A stretch of DNA of 64,000 bases from Alphaproteobacteria bacterium. GTDB lineage: Bacteria > Planctomycetota > Phycisphaerae > UBA1845. Below are positions 34,075 through 42,477 of the stretch, piece by piece. Every line of letters begins with the position of its first letter. The first letter of the stretch is position 1. The notes under the pieces were generated by a model. That model was not told the DNA's origin. It saw only the letters and a program-made list of their open reading frames with translations, and made no database searches. Both the position numbers and the translations under genes were made by a program. The stretch spans positions 310,001 to 374,000 of the forward strand of contig JANQQE010000021.1 of assembly GCA_028285105.1 (NCBI GenBank), written 5' to 3'.

Positions 34075-36270
34075 ATGGCCAAGCGCACCAACATCCCGCT
34101 CAACGTCGCGCAACCATCGGCACCGCGACCCATCTCCCGCGCCGCGAAGTGGCGGGTGTTCTCGCTCGTCAGCGTTCACATTCTGATGCTGGCTCACATC
34201 GTCTATTGGCTAAAGTTTGGAAGCACGATCACGCCCGTCGAACCCTCCGAATCGATGGAGACGCTCAAAACAGGTGCCGTCAATGCCGGGTTCATCTTCT
34301 TCGCGCTGGCGATCCTCTTGACGCTCATCTTCGGTCGCTTCGTCTGTGGATGGGCGTGTCACTTCCTGGCATACCAGGACCTTTGCGGTTGGCTGCTCAA
34401 GCGCATGGGCATCCAACCGAAACCGCTCCGCTCACGATTGCTCATGCTCGTACCGCTTGGCATGGCCATCTACATGTTCGCCTGGCCAGTCATCTACCGC
34501 TGGTGCGCCGTCTGGATGGACCCAGTCAAGACCGACTACAACCCGCCGTGGACGACCGCTTTCGTCACCGAACATTTCTGGGAAACGTTCCCCGGCTGGA
34601 TTTTCGCGATCCTGACCTTCACCCTTGCCGGCTTCAGTATCGTTTATTTTCTCGGCAACAAAGGCTTCTGCACCTACGCCTGCCCATACGGTGGCGTTTT
34701 CGTCCTCGCGGAAACCGCTTCACCGTATCGCGTGCGCGTCAACGAATCCTGCGTACAATCCGGCGTGTGTACGACGGTGTGCGGATCGAACGTCAGTGTC
34801 GCCGAAGAAGTGTTTCAATACGGAATGGTCGTCGACCCTGGCTGCATGAAGTGCGCCGACTGCATTACATCGTGCCCGACCGATGCGCTGAGTTTCGGTT
34901 TCGGCTCGACCGCTATAAGCCCAACGTCAAGAACGAAAACCGCCGCCGAATCCAAACGATCCTTCTGGACTTCGCTAAACACCGTCTTGCTACTCATCGC
35001 AACCGGCGCTGCTTTTTTAATAGGCTGGGGACTTTCGGAAGGTTCGCCTTTCGTCCTCGCCATTGGCATCTCGTGCATGATTCCGCCCGCATGGTTCGCA
35101 CTACTAAGCCTCATTCGCAAACCAACCCCGTCCGCAAAGCACCAACCCGAAACCTTACCGCAGCGCGACGAATTGATATTAGCCGCCGGATTCCTGTTCT
35201 TTCTATTTTCATGGTGGGGACTTTACGGGAACTTCCCATTCCTGATGTCTGCCGGCATCGCAGCCATTTTCGCATTTGTACTCCTGAAGTTCGTACGCAT
35301 GCTTTTCGATGCCGACGTTTCGTTTCAAAACCTGACGTTCAAACAAGGCGGCAAGACCAAGACGTCCGGCAAACTTTTTCTCGCAATGGGCGGCGTACTG
35401 CTATTAGCAAGCAGCCACAACGCTGTTGTCCAGTACCATGGATATGCCGGCGCATGGCACTTCGACCGGACCGGTATTGGTGGTGATCGAGCGTGGTCGC
35501 CGGACTTCAACCTCGAACTAGAGATCAGTCCCACCGTCGCCCGTCATCGCGACGAGGGAATCAAACATCTGAATCGCACACAAGAGTGGGGCGTAGTCTA
35601 CAATCCCGAAACAGACATCAAACTAACTTGGCTGCACATGCTAAACGGTGATTTGGAGACGGCAGAAGAAAGTGCCCGCAGCGCGTTAGACGCCCGCCCC
35701 GATATCGCAGCCCTCCACACCCAACTGGCCCGCGTCCAAAGAAAACGAGGCGAATACGGCGAAGCGATCCTGAACATGCGCAAAGCATTGGAAATAGACC
35801 ACTCCCAACACAACGTCGAACGCGAACTCGGCCAGATCCTAAGCGAAGCCGGCCATAAACAAGAAGCCTACGAACACTACAAACACATCCTGGAACACGC
35901 ACCCAACGACGCTCAAGTCCACTACTACACCGGCGCCCTCGCATTGGAATTACACCAATTCAAACAAGCCGACCAGCACCTGCGAACCTCAATCAAGCTA
36001 GACCCAAACTTCGCACCAGCCAGAGAACAACTGGGCCTGCTGCTGCTAAACCAAAAGCAAACCCAGGAGGCCATCGTACAGTTGAAGACCGCTCTGAAGC
36101 TAGACCCCAACTTCGCCAAAGCCCAATACAACCTAGCCGTCGCCCACCTGATCCTAGGCGACATCCAAACCGCAAAAAAAGAAGCCGAAAAAGCCCTCCA
36201 ACTCGACCCCAACGACAAACAAACCCAGGAATTCCTGAAAATGCTTAGACAGCAATCGACACAACCGTAA
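34075..36270 (+). CDS. FixG/RdxA/NosR-type membrane polyferredoxin fused to a TPR domain
   Basis: This 731-aa protein starts at ATG 34075; the longer frame from GTG 34033 begins inside a terminator stem and was rejected. It has membrane helices with CGWACHFLAYQDLCGW (near 90) and FCTYACPYGG (near 198), as in NapH/NosR/CcoG proteins. Next is a two-cluster ferredoxin. The second motif is complete (CMKCADCITSCP, near 257-267). The first reads CVQSGVCTTVCG (near 226-236), so the second Cys position is Ser and the final CP is CG. Three more helices follow (about 310-455), then about seven TPR units (485-725). It is probably an inner-membrane electron-transfer or assembly factor; no cytochrome oxidase, nitrate or N2O genes are near. 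Confidence 0.8.
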   Translation: MAKRTNIPLNVAQPSAPRPISRAAKWRVFSLVSVHILMLAHIVYWLKFGSTITPVEPSESMETLKTGAVNAGFIFFALAILLTLIFGRFVCGWACHFLAYQDLCGWLLKRMGIQPKPLRSRLLMLVPLGMAIYMFAWPVIYRWCAVWMDPVKTDYNPPWTTAFVTEHFWETFPGWIFAILTFTLAGFSIVYFLGNKGFCTYACPYGGVFVLAETASPYRVRVNESCVQSGVCTTVCGSNVSVAEEVFQYGMVVDPGCMKCADCITSCPTDALSFGFGSTAISPTSRTKTAAESKRSFWTSLNTVLLLIATGAAFLIGWGLSEGSPFVLAIGISCMIPPAWFALLSLIRKPTPSAKHQPETLPQRDELILAAGFLFFLFSWWGLYGNFPFLMSAGIAAIFAFVLLKFVRMLFDADVSFQNLTFKQGGKTKTSGKLFLAMGGVLLLASSHNAVVQYHGYAGAWHFDRTGIGGDRAWSPDFNLELEISPTVARHRDEGIKHLNRTQEWGVVYNPETDIKLTWLHMLNGDLETAEESARSALDARPDIAALHTQLARVQRKRGEYGEAILNMRKALEIDHSQHNVERELGQILSEAGHKQEAYEHYKHILEHAPNDAQVHYYTGALALELHQFKQADQHLRTSIKLDPNFAPAREQLGLLLLNQKQTQEAIVQLKTALKLDPNFAKAQYNLAVAHLILGDIQTAKKEAEKALQLDPNDKQTQEFLKMLRQQSTQP

Positions 36271-36296
36271 TGCAACCAAAACTCGAGTCGGTGTGC

Positions 36297-36319
36297 CACT
36301 GGGTGCTTGCCACCCAGTG
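36297..36319. repeat. Perfect 9-bp stem hairpin after the FixG-TPR gene
   Basis: CACTGGGTG (36297-36305), a 5-nt loop CTTGC, and CACCCAGTG (36311-36319). No T-run follows, so it is not a classic terminator. It lies 26 bp past the stop and may be a palindromic repeat or an mRNA 3'-end stabiliser. Confidence 0.6.
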
Positions 36320-36464
36320 CTTGGCGAAACGATCCACCAAAGCCCGAAACGCGAAGGCTCTAGAATAAACCGTCGGGGCTCACGAATACAAAACTGAGCG
36401 CCATCGCAAAGCAGCCGGAAAGGACCGGCCGCCACCCGATACCGCCGATATTGGAGGTCGTTAA

Positions 36465-36686
36465 ATGCTGGCTGAAACAGCCTGGTCAACGTTGTTCGAA
36501 CTGCCACAAATCGCCATCGTGATGGGATGCCTGACAGGCATTGCTGTGATCGTTGGCGTCGTGTGGTGCAACGTCGAAACAACCAAGTCCAACAACGAAT
36601 TAAAACGCACGCTAGTCGACCGCGGCCTGCCCGCCGATGAAATTGAACGCATCATGGCCGCCGGAAAAGACGAAGACGACGAATAG
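36465..36686 (+). CDS. Small single-pass membrane protein
   Basis: This 73-aa protein has GGAGG at 36451-36455, a good distance before ATG 36465. Residues 13-35 are a membrane helix (LPQIAIVMGCLTGIAVIVGVVW), followed by a charged helix NELKRTLVDRGLPADEIERIMAAG and an acidic end. The DRGLxADEIERI segment resembles the short SHOCT-like C-terminal helices of small planctomycete membrane proteins. The function is unknown. A single arm of the palindromic repeat lies 14 bp after its stop. Confidence 0.7.
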   Translation: MLAETAWSTLFELPQIAIVMGCLTGIAVIVGVVWCNVETTKSNNELKRTLVDRGLPADEIERIMAAGKDEDDE

Positions 36687-36699
36687 CCGCTCCATCCAT

Positions 36700-36720
36700 G
36701 TAGGGTCCGCTGTGCGGACC
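36700..36720. repeat. Dispersed palindromic repeat, copy B (single arm)
   Basis: This is one arm identical to the left arm of copy A, hairpin GTCCGC-TGT-GCGGAC, with no matching second arm nearby. It lies 14 bp after the small membrane protein gene and does not provide its stop codon. Confidence 0.85.
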
Positions 36721-36776
36721 AATTCAATCTAAGAAATACAATTTGCGTTGGATGGCCGGAGTAGCGCTTCGAAGGC

Positions 36777-37343
36777 CTATGCGACTTCTATAATCTCCGT
36801 GCCACATTCCGAACACGCCCCACTCACCGAACCTCTCAAATCGTACCCGCAATTTTCGCACAACCCGCTCCGCCGCTTGCGCTTGTTCAATCGAAGCAAT
36901 TGGTATGCCGGGTACACCAGAGCAAGTACTGCGAAAGACCACAGAGGAATCTCGAAACTCTTGGTAATCCCAACGGAAACTTCAACTGAAGCACCGACAA
37001 CAGTTGCGCGTGTTCGTTCCAATGCATTTGTAACAAATGCACCCCGATACAATTCGACGGTGTAATACGTTTCTAACTCATTCGCACTTATTGCTGTAGG
37101 GACGCTGTCGCTGTCAAACGCAAACGTCAGTTTCCACTCCTCGAACTCAGAATAAGACGCTGCCTTGCGCCCAACGAATTCCTGCACTCTCTCCGGGTGG
37201 CCAACCACACTCAAGAACCGATGCAACCCCGAACTCACATAGACCGTCTTAGGGGAAATGAACCTCGACAACGCCCACAGCGAGCAGCAGCCAACCGCCA
37301 CCAGCAAACAAAGATAAGTCAATATGCGGCTTCGCCGATTCAT
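36777..37343 (-). CDS. Two-helix membrane protein with C-terminal zinc ribbon
   Basis: This 188-aa protein of unknown function has an N-terminal helix (ILTYLCLLVAVGCCSLWAL), a periplasmic domain of about 100 residues, a second helix (IPLWSFAVLALVYPAYQLL) and a cytoplasmic tail. The tail is KRKRRSGLCENCGYDLRG...CSECGTE, the CxxCGYDLRG / CxxCG ribbon very common in planctomycetes. It is flanked by repeat copies B and C. The GCC residues in helix 1 could be read as a lipobox, but the second helix makes a plain membrane protein more likely. Confidence 0.65.
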   Translation of the reverse strand: MNRRSRILTYLCLLVAVGCCSLWALSRFISPKTVYVSSGLHRFLSVVGHPERVQEFVGRKAASYSEFEEWKLTFAFDSDSVPTAISANELETYYTVELYRGAFVTNALERTRATVVGASVEVSVGITKSFEIPLWSFAVLALVYPAYQLLRLNKRKRRSGLCENCGYDLRGSVSGACSECGTEIIEVA

Positions 37344-37352
37344 GTCATTCGT

Positions 37353-37422
37353 GTAGGGTCCGCTGTGCGGATCGCTTTCGATGATACATGCAATTACATA
37401 CAGTCCGCACAGCGGACCCTAC
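37353..37422. repeat. Dispersed palindromic repeat, copy C (inverted pair)
   Basis: The left arm (37353-37371) and right arm (37403-37422) are inverted copies of the same sequence, with the inner end of the left arm slightly diverged (GGATC instead of GGACC). The CTA at 37419-37421 inside the right arm is, on the minus strand, the TAG stop codon of mtaB. Confidence 0.88.
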
Positions 37423-39002
37423 GCAATCGAACCATGTATGCGACGACTTGACACTCGGTCGATCTTGACTTGCGCCACATCGCCGAGCTTGCTATTTGGC
37501 GCTTCAAAATGAACTTCAAAGTATCGGTCGCAGCGGCCGGTTGCGAGTTTGGTTTCTTTTGAATTGCTGTTGTCGCTTGCGCCCTTTGTGCTTTCTACGA
37601 TGACGCGGAGCGTTTCGCCTATGAACTGGCTTGTGTAGTTTTGCGCCAGTTCTTTCTCCAACTCAGCCAGCGCGTTCATTCTTTCTTTGACGGTGGCTTG
37701 GTGGACGAAATCTTTGGGCCAGCGGGCGGCGGCTGTTCCTGGTCTTGGGCTGAAGGGGAAGGCGTGGATTTTGCAGAACTTTGCGTAGCGGGCCATCGCC
37801 ATGGTTTCTTCGAACATCGCTTCGGTTTCGCCCGGAAAACCCACGATGATGTCCGTCGAGATCGCCGGCCTGTCGAGCGCCTTGTTGACGCGGTCGATCA
37901 TGTCGACGAATGCATCTGATGTATACTGACGATTCATGCGGCGCAGGATCGCGTCGCTGGCGTGTTGGAGCGGCAGGTGAAAGTGCGGCACACAGTTCGA
38001 GTGACACGCAATGACACTTACCAATTCATCGTCGAGGTCGCCGGGTTCCAAACTCGACAATCGCAGTCGGGCCAAACCCTCTACCTTCGCTAGTGCTTCA
38101 ACCAGTGCCGCCAACGGCGACGGTCCCGGTTCAAAGCGTTTACGGATTGCCGTCTCGCGGCCATACGCTCCCAGGAAGATGCCGGTCAGCACAATTTCAC
38201 GATGACCCGCCGCCACCATCGCCTCGGCTTCGCGGACGGCCACCTCGATTGGTTTCCAACTCAACCGCGTCCGCAACTTCGGAATGATGCAATACGTACA
38301 CGACGCATCGCACCCATCCTGAATCTTCAGAAACGCGCGGGTCCGGGTGGAAAACTCACGAATCGAGGTCGAAAATTGCGATTCAGGATTGACTATGGGC
38401 AATTCGTGGTGAATACTATAATTAATAGTAGATCGATTTTTCGCCGTTGGTTGACGTGTCGCCGGTGGGCTTTGCTCGGTCTCGGCTGATCTGGGGGGAG
38501 CCTTTTCGGTTCGGGATCGCAAGCGAAGCCCCACCGGCACCAATGCGTCCGGCTCACCCTCAATCGCAACCAAACCGTCAGCATCATGGCTGTTGTTCCT
38601 GTCGGGTGACGGCTCCGATTCGGCTCGATTAACCGGCGTCACCGCGAATCGATCAACCACGGCTTGACGGATTGCATTGAGAGTGTCGGTGTCATGGCCC
38701 AACACCTGCGTCACGCCGGGAATTTTCTCGATGGCGGCAGGGTCTGATGACGCATAACAACCGATGGCGATTGTCGGTGTCGCACCCGTTTTGGATGGCC
38801 CATTCGCCGATCGACGAAGTGCCTGTCGACTTCTTGCAGTCGCGCTGCACGTGACGGCACAAGTGTTCACGATGGCGAGATCGGCGTCTTCGCCCTTGGC
38901 CGCAGGCGTCATGCCGTACGACTCGAGCAGTTCGCGCACCTGCTCCGTCTCGTATTGATTGACTTTACAGCCCAGCGTGGTTAACCGATACTTAGCTCCC
39001 AT
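37419..39002 (-). CDS. mtaB: tRNA t6A37 methylthiotransferase MtaB, with an unusual insertion
   Basis: This is a radical-SAM enzyme that converts t6A37 to ms2t6A in tRNA. The N-terminal UPF0004 domain has TLGCKVNQYETE, VNTCAVT and GCYA (three Cys for the auxiliary cluster). The radical-SAM site is CDASCTYC near residues 231-238. A C-terminal TRAM-like region ends the protein. At 527 aa it is about 90 longer than usual MtaB. The excess is a polar, low-complexity insertion (about residues 130-220) between the two Fe-S domains, part of it AT-rich (38395-38450). ATG 39002 has no ribosome site but has a promoter-like TTGCCA / TACATT just upstream. Its stop codon lies in repeat copy C. Confidence 0.93.
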   Translation of the reverse strand: MGAKYRLTTLGCKVNQYETEQVRELLESYGMTPAAKGEDADLAIVNTCAVTCSATARSRQALRRSANGPSKTGATPTIAIGCYASSDPAAIEKIPGVTQVLGHDTDTLNAIRQAVVDRFAVTPVNRAESEPSPDRNNSHDADGLVAIEGEPDALVPVGLRLRSRTEKAPPRSAETEQSPPATRQPTAKNRSTINYSIHHELPIVNPESQFSTSIREFSTRTRAFLKIQDGCDASCTYCIIPKLRTRLSWKPIEVAVREAEAMVAAGHREIVLTGIFLGAYGRETAIRKRFEPGPSPLAALVEALAKVEGLARLRLSSLEPGDLDDELVSVIACHSNCVPHFHLPLQHASDAILRRMNRQYTSDAFVDMIDRVNKALDRPAISTDIIVGFPGETEAMFEETMAMARYAKFCKIHAFPFSPRPGTAAARWPKDFVHQATVKERMNALAELEKELAQNYTSQFIGETLRVIVESTKGASDNSNSKETKLATGRCDRYFEVHFEAPNSKLGDVAQVKIDRVSSRRIHGSIA

Positions 39003-39011
39003 TGCGTAGAA

Positions 39012-39041
39012 AATGTAGCAGAACCGCCGCATTCATGGCAA
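39012..39041 (-). promoter_or_regulatory. Candidate promoter for leaderless mtaB mRNA
   Basis: On the minus strand TTGCCA (39036-39041), 18-bp spacer, TACATT (39012-39017). Nine bases separate the -10 box from ATG 39002, so the mRNA would begin within a few bases of the start codon, consistent with the missing Shine-Dalgarno sequence. Confidence 0.45.
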
Positions 39042-39122
39042 CCGCACCGCGATCTGATGCGCCCAAGGGGTAGAAAAACCACCCTGGCAACTTGATCGCC
39101 GCGAACCACAGGAGTCGCAACA

Positions 39123-41114
39123 ATGGCAGGCCCGCAGACGGTTTGGGGAATCGACGTCGGAAAGTCAGCATTCAAAGCCGTGCGACTGCGCCAATCCGGC
39201 GACGGCGTTGAAGTCGTCAGCACCGACTACATCGAACATTCCAAGATCATGTCGCAGCAGGATGCCGACCCCGACGCACTGTGGTCGTCCGCCCTGGAAA
39301 AGTTCCTCGCCAAAAATGACATTACCAACGACAGCATCGTCATCGGCGTGCCCGGCGCACAAACTTTGGCGCGATTCAGCAAGCTGCCACCGGTCGAAAA
39401 CAAAAAGAAAATACCCGACATCGTACGCTACGAAGCCGACCAGCAAATCCCCTTCGACATGGATGAAGTCGTCTGGGATTACCAGGTCTTCGAAGCCGAA
39501 GGCAACCCCGATGTCGAAGTCGGTATCTTCGCGATCAAGCGCGAACTCATCCGCGACCATCTCGTCCATTTCGATTCCCAAGGCATCGAAGCTGTCGCCG
39601 TGCAAGCCGCCCCATTGGCAGCATTCAACGCGATGCACTACGACGGACTTGTCGGCGACGAAGCCACCGTCATCATCGACATCGGAACCGAAAGCACCGA
39701 TCTGATCGTCGGTACCGAGTCGTCACTCTGGACACGTTCAATCCAACTCGGCGGAAACAACTTCACCGAAGCACTGGTCAAAGCGTTCAAACTCTCGTTT
39801 TCCAAAGCCGAAACACTTAAACGGACAGCCGCAACCAGCAAGTACGCCCGGCAGATTTTCCAGGCCATGCGACCTGTATTCGCCGACCTCGTTCAGGAGC
39901 TGCAACGCTCCATCGGCTACTACACAGCCACCCATCGCGAGGTGAACATCGGAAAAGTTTACGGCATGGGCAACGCATTCAAGCTGCCTGGGCTGCAAAA
40001 ATATATCAAACAGAATATCCAACTCGACCTGATCAAGGTCGATCGCTTCAACAAAATCAAACTGCCCGATGCCGAAGGCGGCGCCGGCGATGCTTCGAAT
40101 TACAGCGTCGCATACGGACTTGCACTTCAGGGGCTTGACCTGAGCAAGGTCAACAGCAATCTGCTCCCTCCGGAAATCGCGATGGCATCGGTGTGGAAAA
40201 AGAAGCGCCCGTTCCTCGCAGCGTCGGCAGCGTGTTTGCTCTTGACCGCAGGTGTCGTTTGGTTTCGAGGGATGGCCGACCGCAACACGCTCGAATTGAA
40301 TTCAGGGGATCACAATGTTTCCGTCAGCGAAGACAACGCATGGAGCACCATTCTAAGTCCGCCCAACACGCTCCCGCCGCGACCCTATGGTCAATTGATC
40401 TCCAGTGCGGCAGAAAAGCTCAAGAGTCACCACAGCCAACTCAGTTCGCAGGGCACCATCGAACTCGAGAAGGCGAAGAAGATCGAAAAGCTGCTGGCCA
40501 ACCGGACCACCTGGGTCAAAATTCTCTCCGCGATCCATTCTGCATTGCCCAGCCCGCCCGACCCGATTAAGGACGCAACGAACTCGGAGGAATATCTGGC
40601 GGCCATCCAGTCCGCTGGCCTGACCCGCGACAAACGCGGCGAAGTATTCATCAGATCGCTTACATCGCAGTTCGTTGCCGACATCGATGTGGAGGACGAC
40701 CAATTCCCGAAGGGCGACTATTGGGATGCCAATACCAAAGAGTTCCCCAAGAAAGGAAGCGAAATACGCCCTGGTTTTATCATCGAGCTGCGTGGCTATG
40801 CGCCTCACAAAGAAGTGTCCGGTTCGGACGCGCTCGAGAAGGGTCTCTATGTCAATCGCACATATGTCAAATCGCTGCGAGAAGCTGGCCGCAAACCCGG
40901 GCAAGGTTTCTTTTTCAACAAGATCAATCTAACAGTCGCGGAAGAGCGAGAAGTTGGAAGTGGCCGCAAGGGTAGAAACGAAAAGCCCAAACCAAAGGTC
41001 GGACCACGAACCAAGGATTCGCTGACCGGTGAGTACACTGATGACGACTACCACTTCCACATTATGATTCAGGTGGTATTGACTGACTTGCCTGAGGAAG
41101 AAGAGAAGAAGTAG
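39123..41114 (+). CDS. pilM: PilM-like type IV pilus assembly ATPase-fold protein with membrane-anchored C-terminal extension
   Basis: This 663-aa protein has AGGAG before ATG 39123. Residues 1-345 are an actin-like PilM fold: VWGIDVGKSAFKAVRLR (phosphate-1 loop), VIIDIGTESTDLIVG (phosphate-2) and VYGMGNAFKLPGLQKYI (adenosine loop). Residues 362-382 form a membrane helix, followed by about 280 residues with a lysine-rich end. Classical PilM is about 350 aa and soluble, handing over to PilN. Here the PilN-like membrane part seems fused to PilM. The next two genes also start with a membrane helix and fill the PilO-type positions. This is an inner-membrane platform component. Confidence 0.82.
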   Translation: MAGPQTVWGIDVGKSAFKAVRLRQSGDGVEVVSTDYIEHSKIMSQQDADPDALWSSALEKFLAKNDITNDSIVIGVPGAQTLARFSKLPPVENKKKIPDIVRYEADQQIPFDMDEVVWDYQVFEAEGNPDVEVGIFAIKRELIRDHLVHFDSQGIEAVAVQAAPLAAFNAMHYDGLVGDEATVIIDIGTESTDLIVGTESSLWTRSIQLGGNNFTEALVKAFKLSFSKAETLKRTAATSKYARQIFQAMRPVFADLVQELQRSIGYYTATHREVNIGKVYGMGNAFKLPGLQKYIKQNIQLDLIKVDRFNKIKLPDAEGGAGDASNYSVAYGLALQGLDLSKVNSNLLPPEIAMASVWKKKRPFLAASAACLLLTAGVVWFRGMADRNTLELNSGDHNVSVSEDNAWSTILSPPNTLPPRPYGQLISSAAEKLKSHHSQLSSQGTIELEKAKKIEKLLANRTTWVKILSAIHSALPSPPDPIKDATNSEEYLAAIQSAGLTRDKRGEVFIRSLTSQFVADIDVEDDQFPKGDYWDANTKEFPKKGSEIRPGFIIELRGYAPHKEVSGSDALEKGLYVNRTYVKSLREAGRKPGQGFFFNKINLTVAEEREVGSGRKGRNEKPKPKVGPRTKDSLTGEYTDDDYHFHIMIQVVLTDLPEEEEKK

Positions 41115-41214
41115 CATTGTTGAATTGGCCGACCATCCCTTGGAGTAACAATTCCCAGGCGGTTGTCACTGCCCCAGACACAATGATCGACTGCAAGAGT
41201 TTCGGAGAAGCGAC

Positions 41215-42426
41215 ATGAAAGCCGTGATCGAAATCGTCAAACGCTTTCTGTTTGAAATCATATGCGGTGTCGGTGCCATCGCGGGGATTGTCCTGATCTA
41301 TCTTGGCATGACCAGCATGTCGAGTATCAAACAGGACATGCAAACCGCGCTGGGCGTCCGCAACAAGCTGAAGACAGCTGCGAACTCGCCCAATCTGATC
41401 AACAAGGAGGCCGTCGATGCCGCCAAAAACCGCGCGGACAAGATCATGGCAACCGACAAGAACTTGATCGCCAAACTGCGAGAGATGAATTATTACGAAC
41501 CCCTGACAGGGTCGGCATTTCCTGCATCCTCGCCTGCTCAACGAAGTGAATTCAAGAATGCCTATCAGGAAGAAGTCAATAGCTGGCTGACAAAACTAAA
41601 TGCCGGCGACATCCCCACGTCCGACGACATCGCCCAAATGCGCGACCGCATCAAAGAAGATCAGAACAAACGCAAGGAACTTGGATTGGGTTCCAACGAA
41701 GATGAGAACGCACTTGTCAGCCGACCCGAGGTTCGCGCTTCGATCGCCAAAGCACAATCGATTTACCTCTATGCAACCGAAGATTCGTTCCACCAAAGCG
41801 AGGTAGCCAATCGCAGCGAAAGCGCTCCGATGTACGTTGGAAGACCGCCAACGCTCGAACAAATGTGGCACGCTCAACTGGAGGTATGGGTTCAACGGTT
41901 AATTGTCGATCGCATCGCAGACATCAACCGCAAGGCAGCATCCAAGCTGAGTCAAGAAGGGGAAAAACCTTGGGTCGGTAACCTGCCGATCAAGGAACTT
42001 GTTTCGATTCAATCCACGAAGTACTACGTCACCGACACGGGCACCAGAAGTGCGGCAGGCAGAAACAAAACGCATCCGGAACCACCGGGAAACGCAGAGA
42101 CCGTTTTCACGCAGAACAAATCCAACGACCTGTACGAACTGATGCAGCTGACGATGGTACTGGTCGTAGACGCCGAAAAGATCCCCGCAATCACCGCAGA
42201 ACTGTGTCAGGACCGATTTTTGACCGTACTGAGCGTCGAGTACGAAGCCGTCGAACCCAATCCTGAAATGAATGGGAAAATCTACGGCGACAAACCGGTG
42301 GTCCAGTTGAAACTGGATATGGAAACGCAGTTTTTCTCCGAATTCTATCTGCCACTGATGCCCGACGAGATTCTGACGCAATTGAATAAAAAACGCCCTG
42401 AACCACCCAAGACCGACGGCGCTTAG
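41215..42426 (+). CDS. Bitopic membrane protein of the PilM operon (PilO/Amuc_1100-like position)
   Basis: This 403-aa protein has one N-terminal helix (FEIICGVGAIAGIVLIYLGM) and a periplasmic region. The region has a helical stretch (residues 45-190), then an alpha/beta domain with two similar YxLMQLTMVLVVDAEKIPAI / PVVQLKLDMETQFF strands, which recalls PilO/GspM-type ferredoxin-like folds. GGAG lies upstream of ATG 41215, 100 bp after pilM. The layout (PilM with large bitopic partners instead of standard PilN/PilO) resembles the Akkermansia pilus operon that encodes Amuc_1100. Homology to Amuc_1100 is an inference from context and topology, not from matched residues. Confidence 0.55.
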   Translation: MKAVIEIVKRFLFEIICGVGAIAGIVLIYLGMTSMSSIKQDMQTALGVRNKLKTAANSPNLINKEAVDAAKNRADKIMATDKNLIAKLREMNYYEPLTGSAFPASSPAQRSEFKNAYQEEVNSWLTKLNAGDIPTSDDIAQMRDRIKEDQNKRKELGLGSNEDENALVSRPEVRASIAKAQSIYLYATEDSFHQSEVANRSESAPMYVGRPPTLEQMWHAQLEVWVQRLIVDRIADINRKAASKLSQEGEKPWVGNLPIKELVSIQSTKYYVTDTGTRSAAGRNKTHPEPPGNAETVFTQNKSNDLYELMQLTMVLVVDAEKIPAITAELCQDRFLTVLSVEYEAVEPNPEMNGKIYGDKPVVQLKLDMETQFFSEFYLPLMPDEILTQLNKKRPEPPKTDGA

Positions 42427-42477
42427 AGGGAACATTCGATTTAACCCGGAGCCAGCCAAAACCGGAGTGCATGCAAA

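Noticed and set aside
34033..34075. Earlier GTG start for the FixG-TPR gene
   Set aside because: The GTG lies inside the stem of a strong terminator for the upstream gene, so it would not be in the mRNA.
34149..35486. 445-residue plus-strand frame overlapping the FixG-TPR gene
   Set aside because: Arg/His-rich product typical of a shifted frame; the in-frame gene has full ferredoxin and TPR motifs.
36700..37422. CRISPR-like array from the repeated 20-mers
   Set aside because: Arms are inverted, few and separated by genes; no regular spacers and no cas genes.
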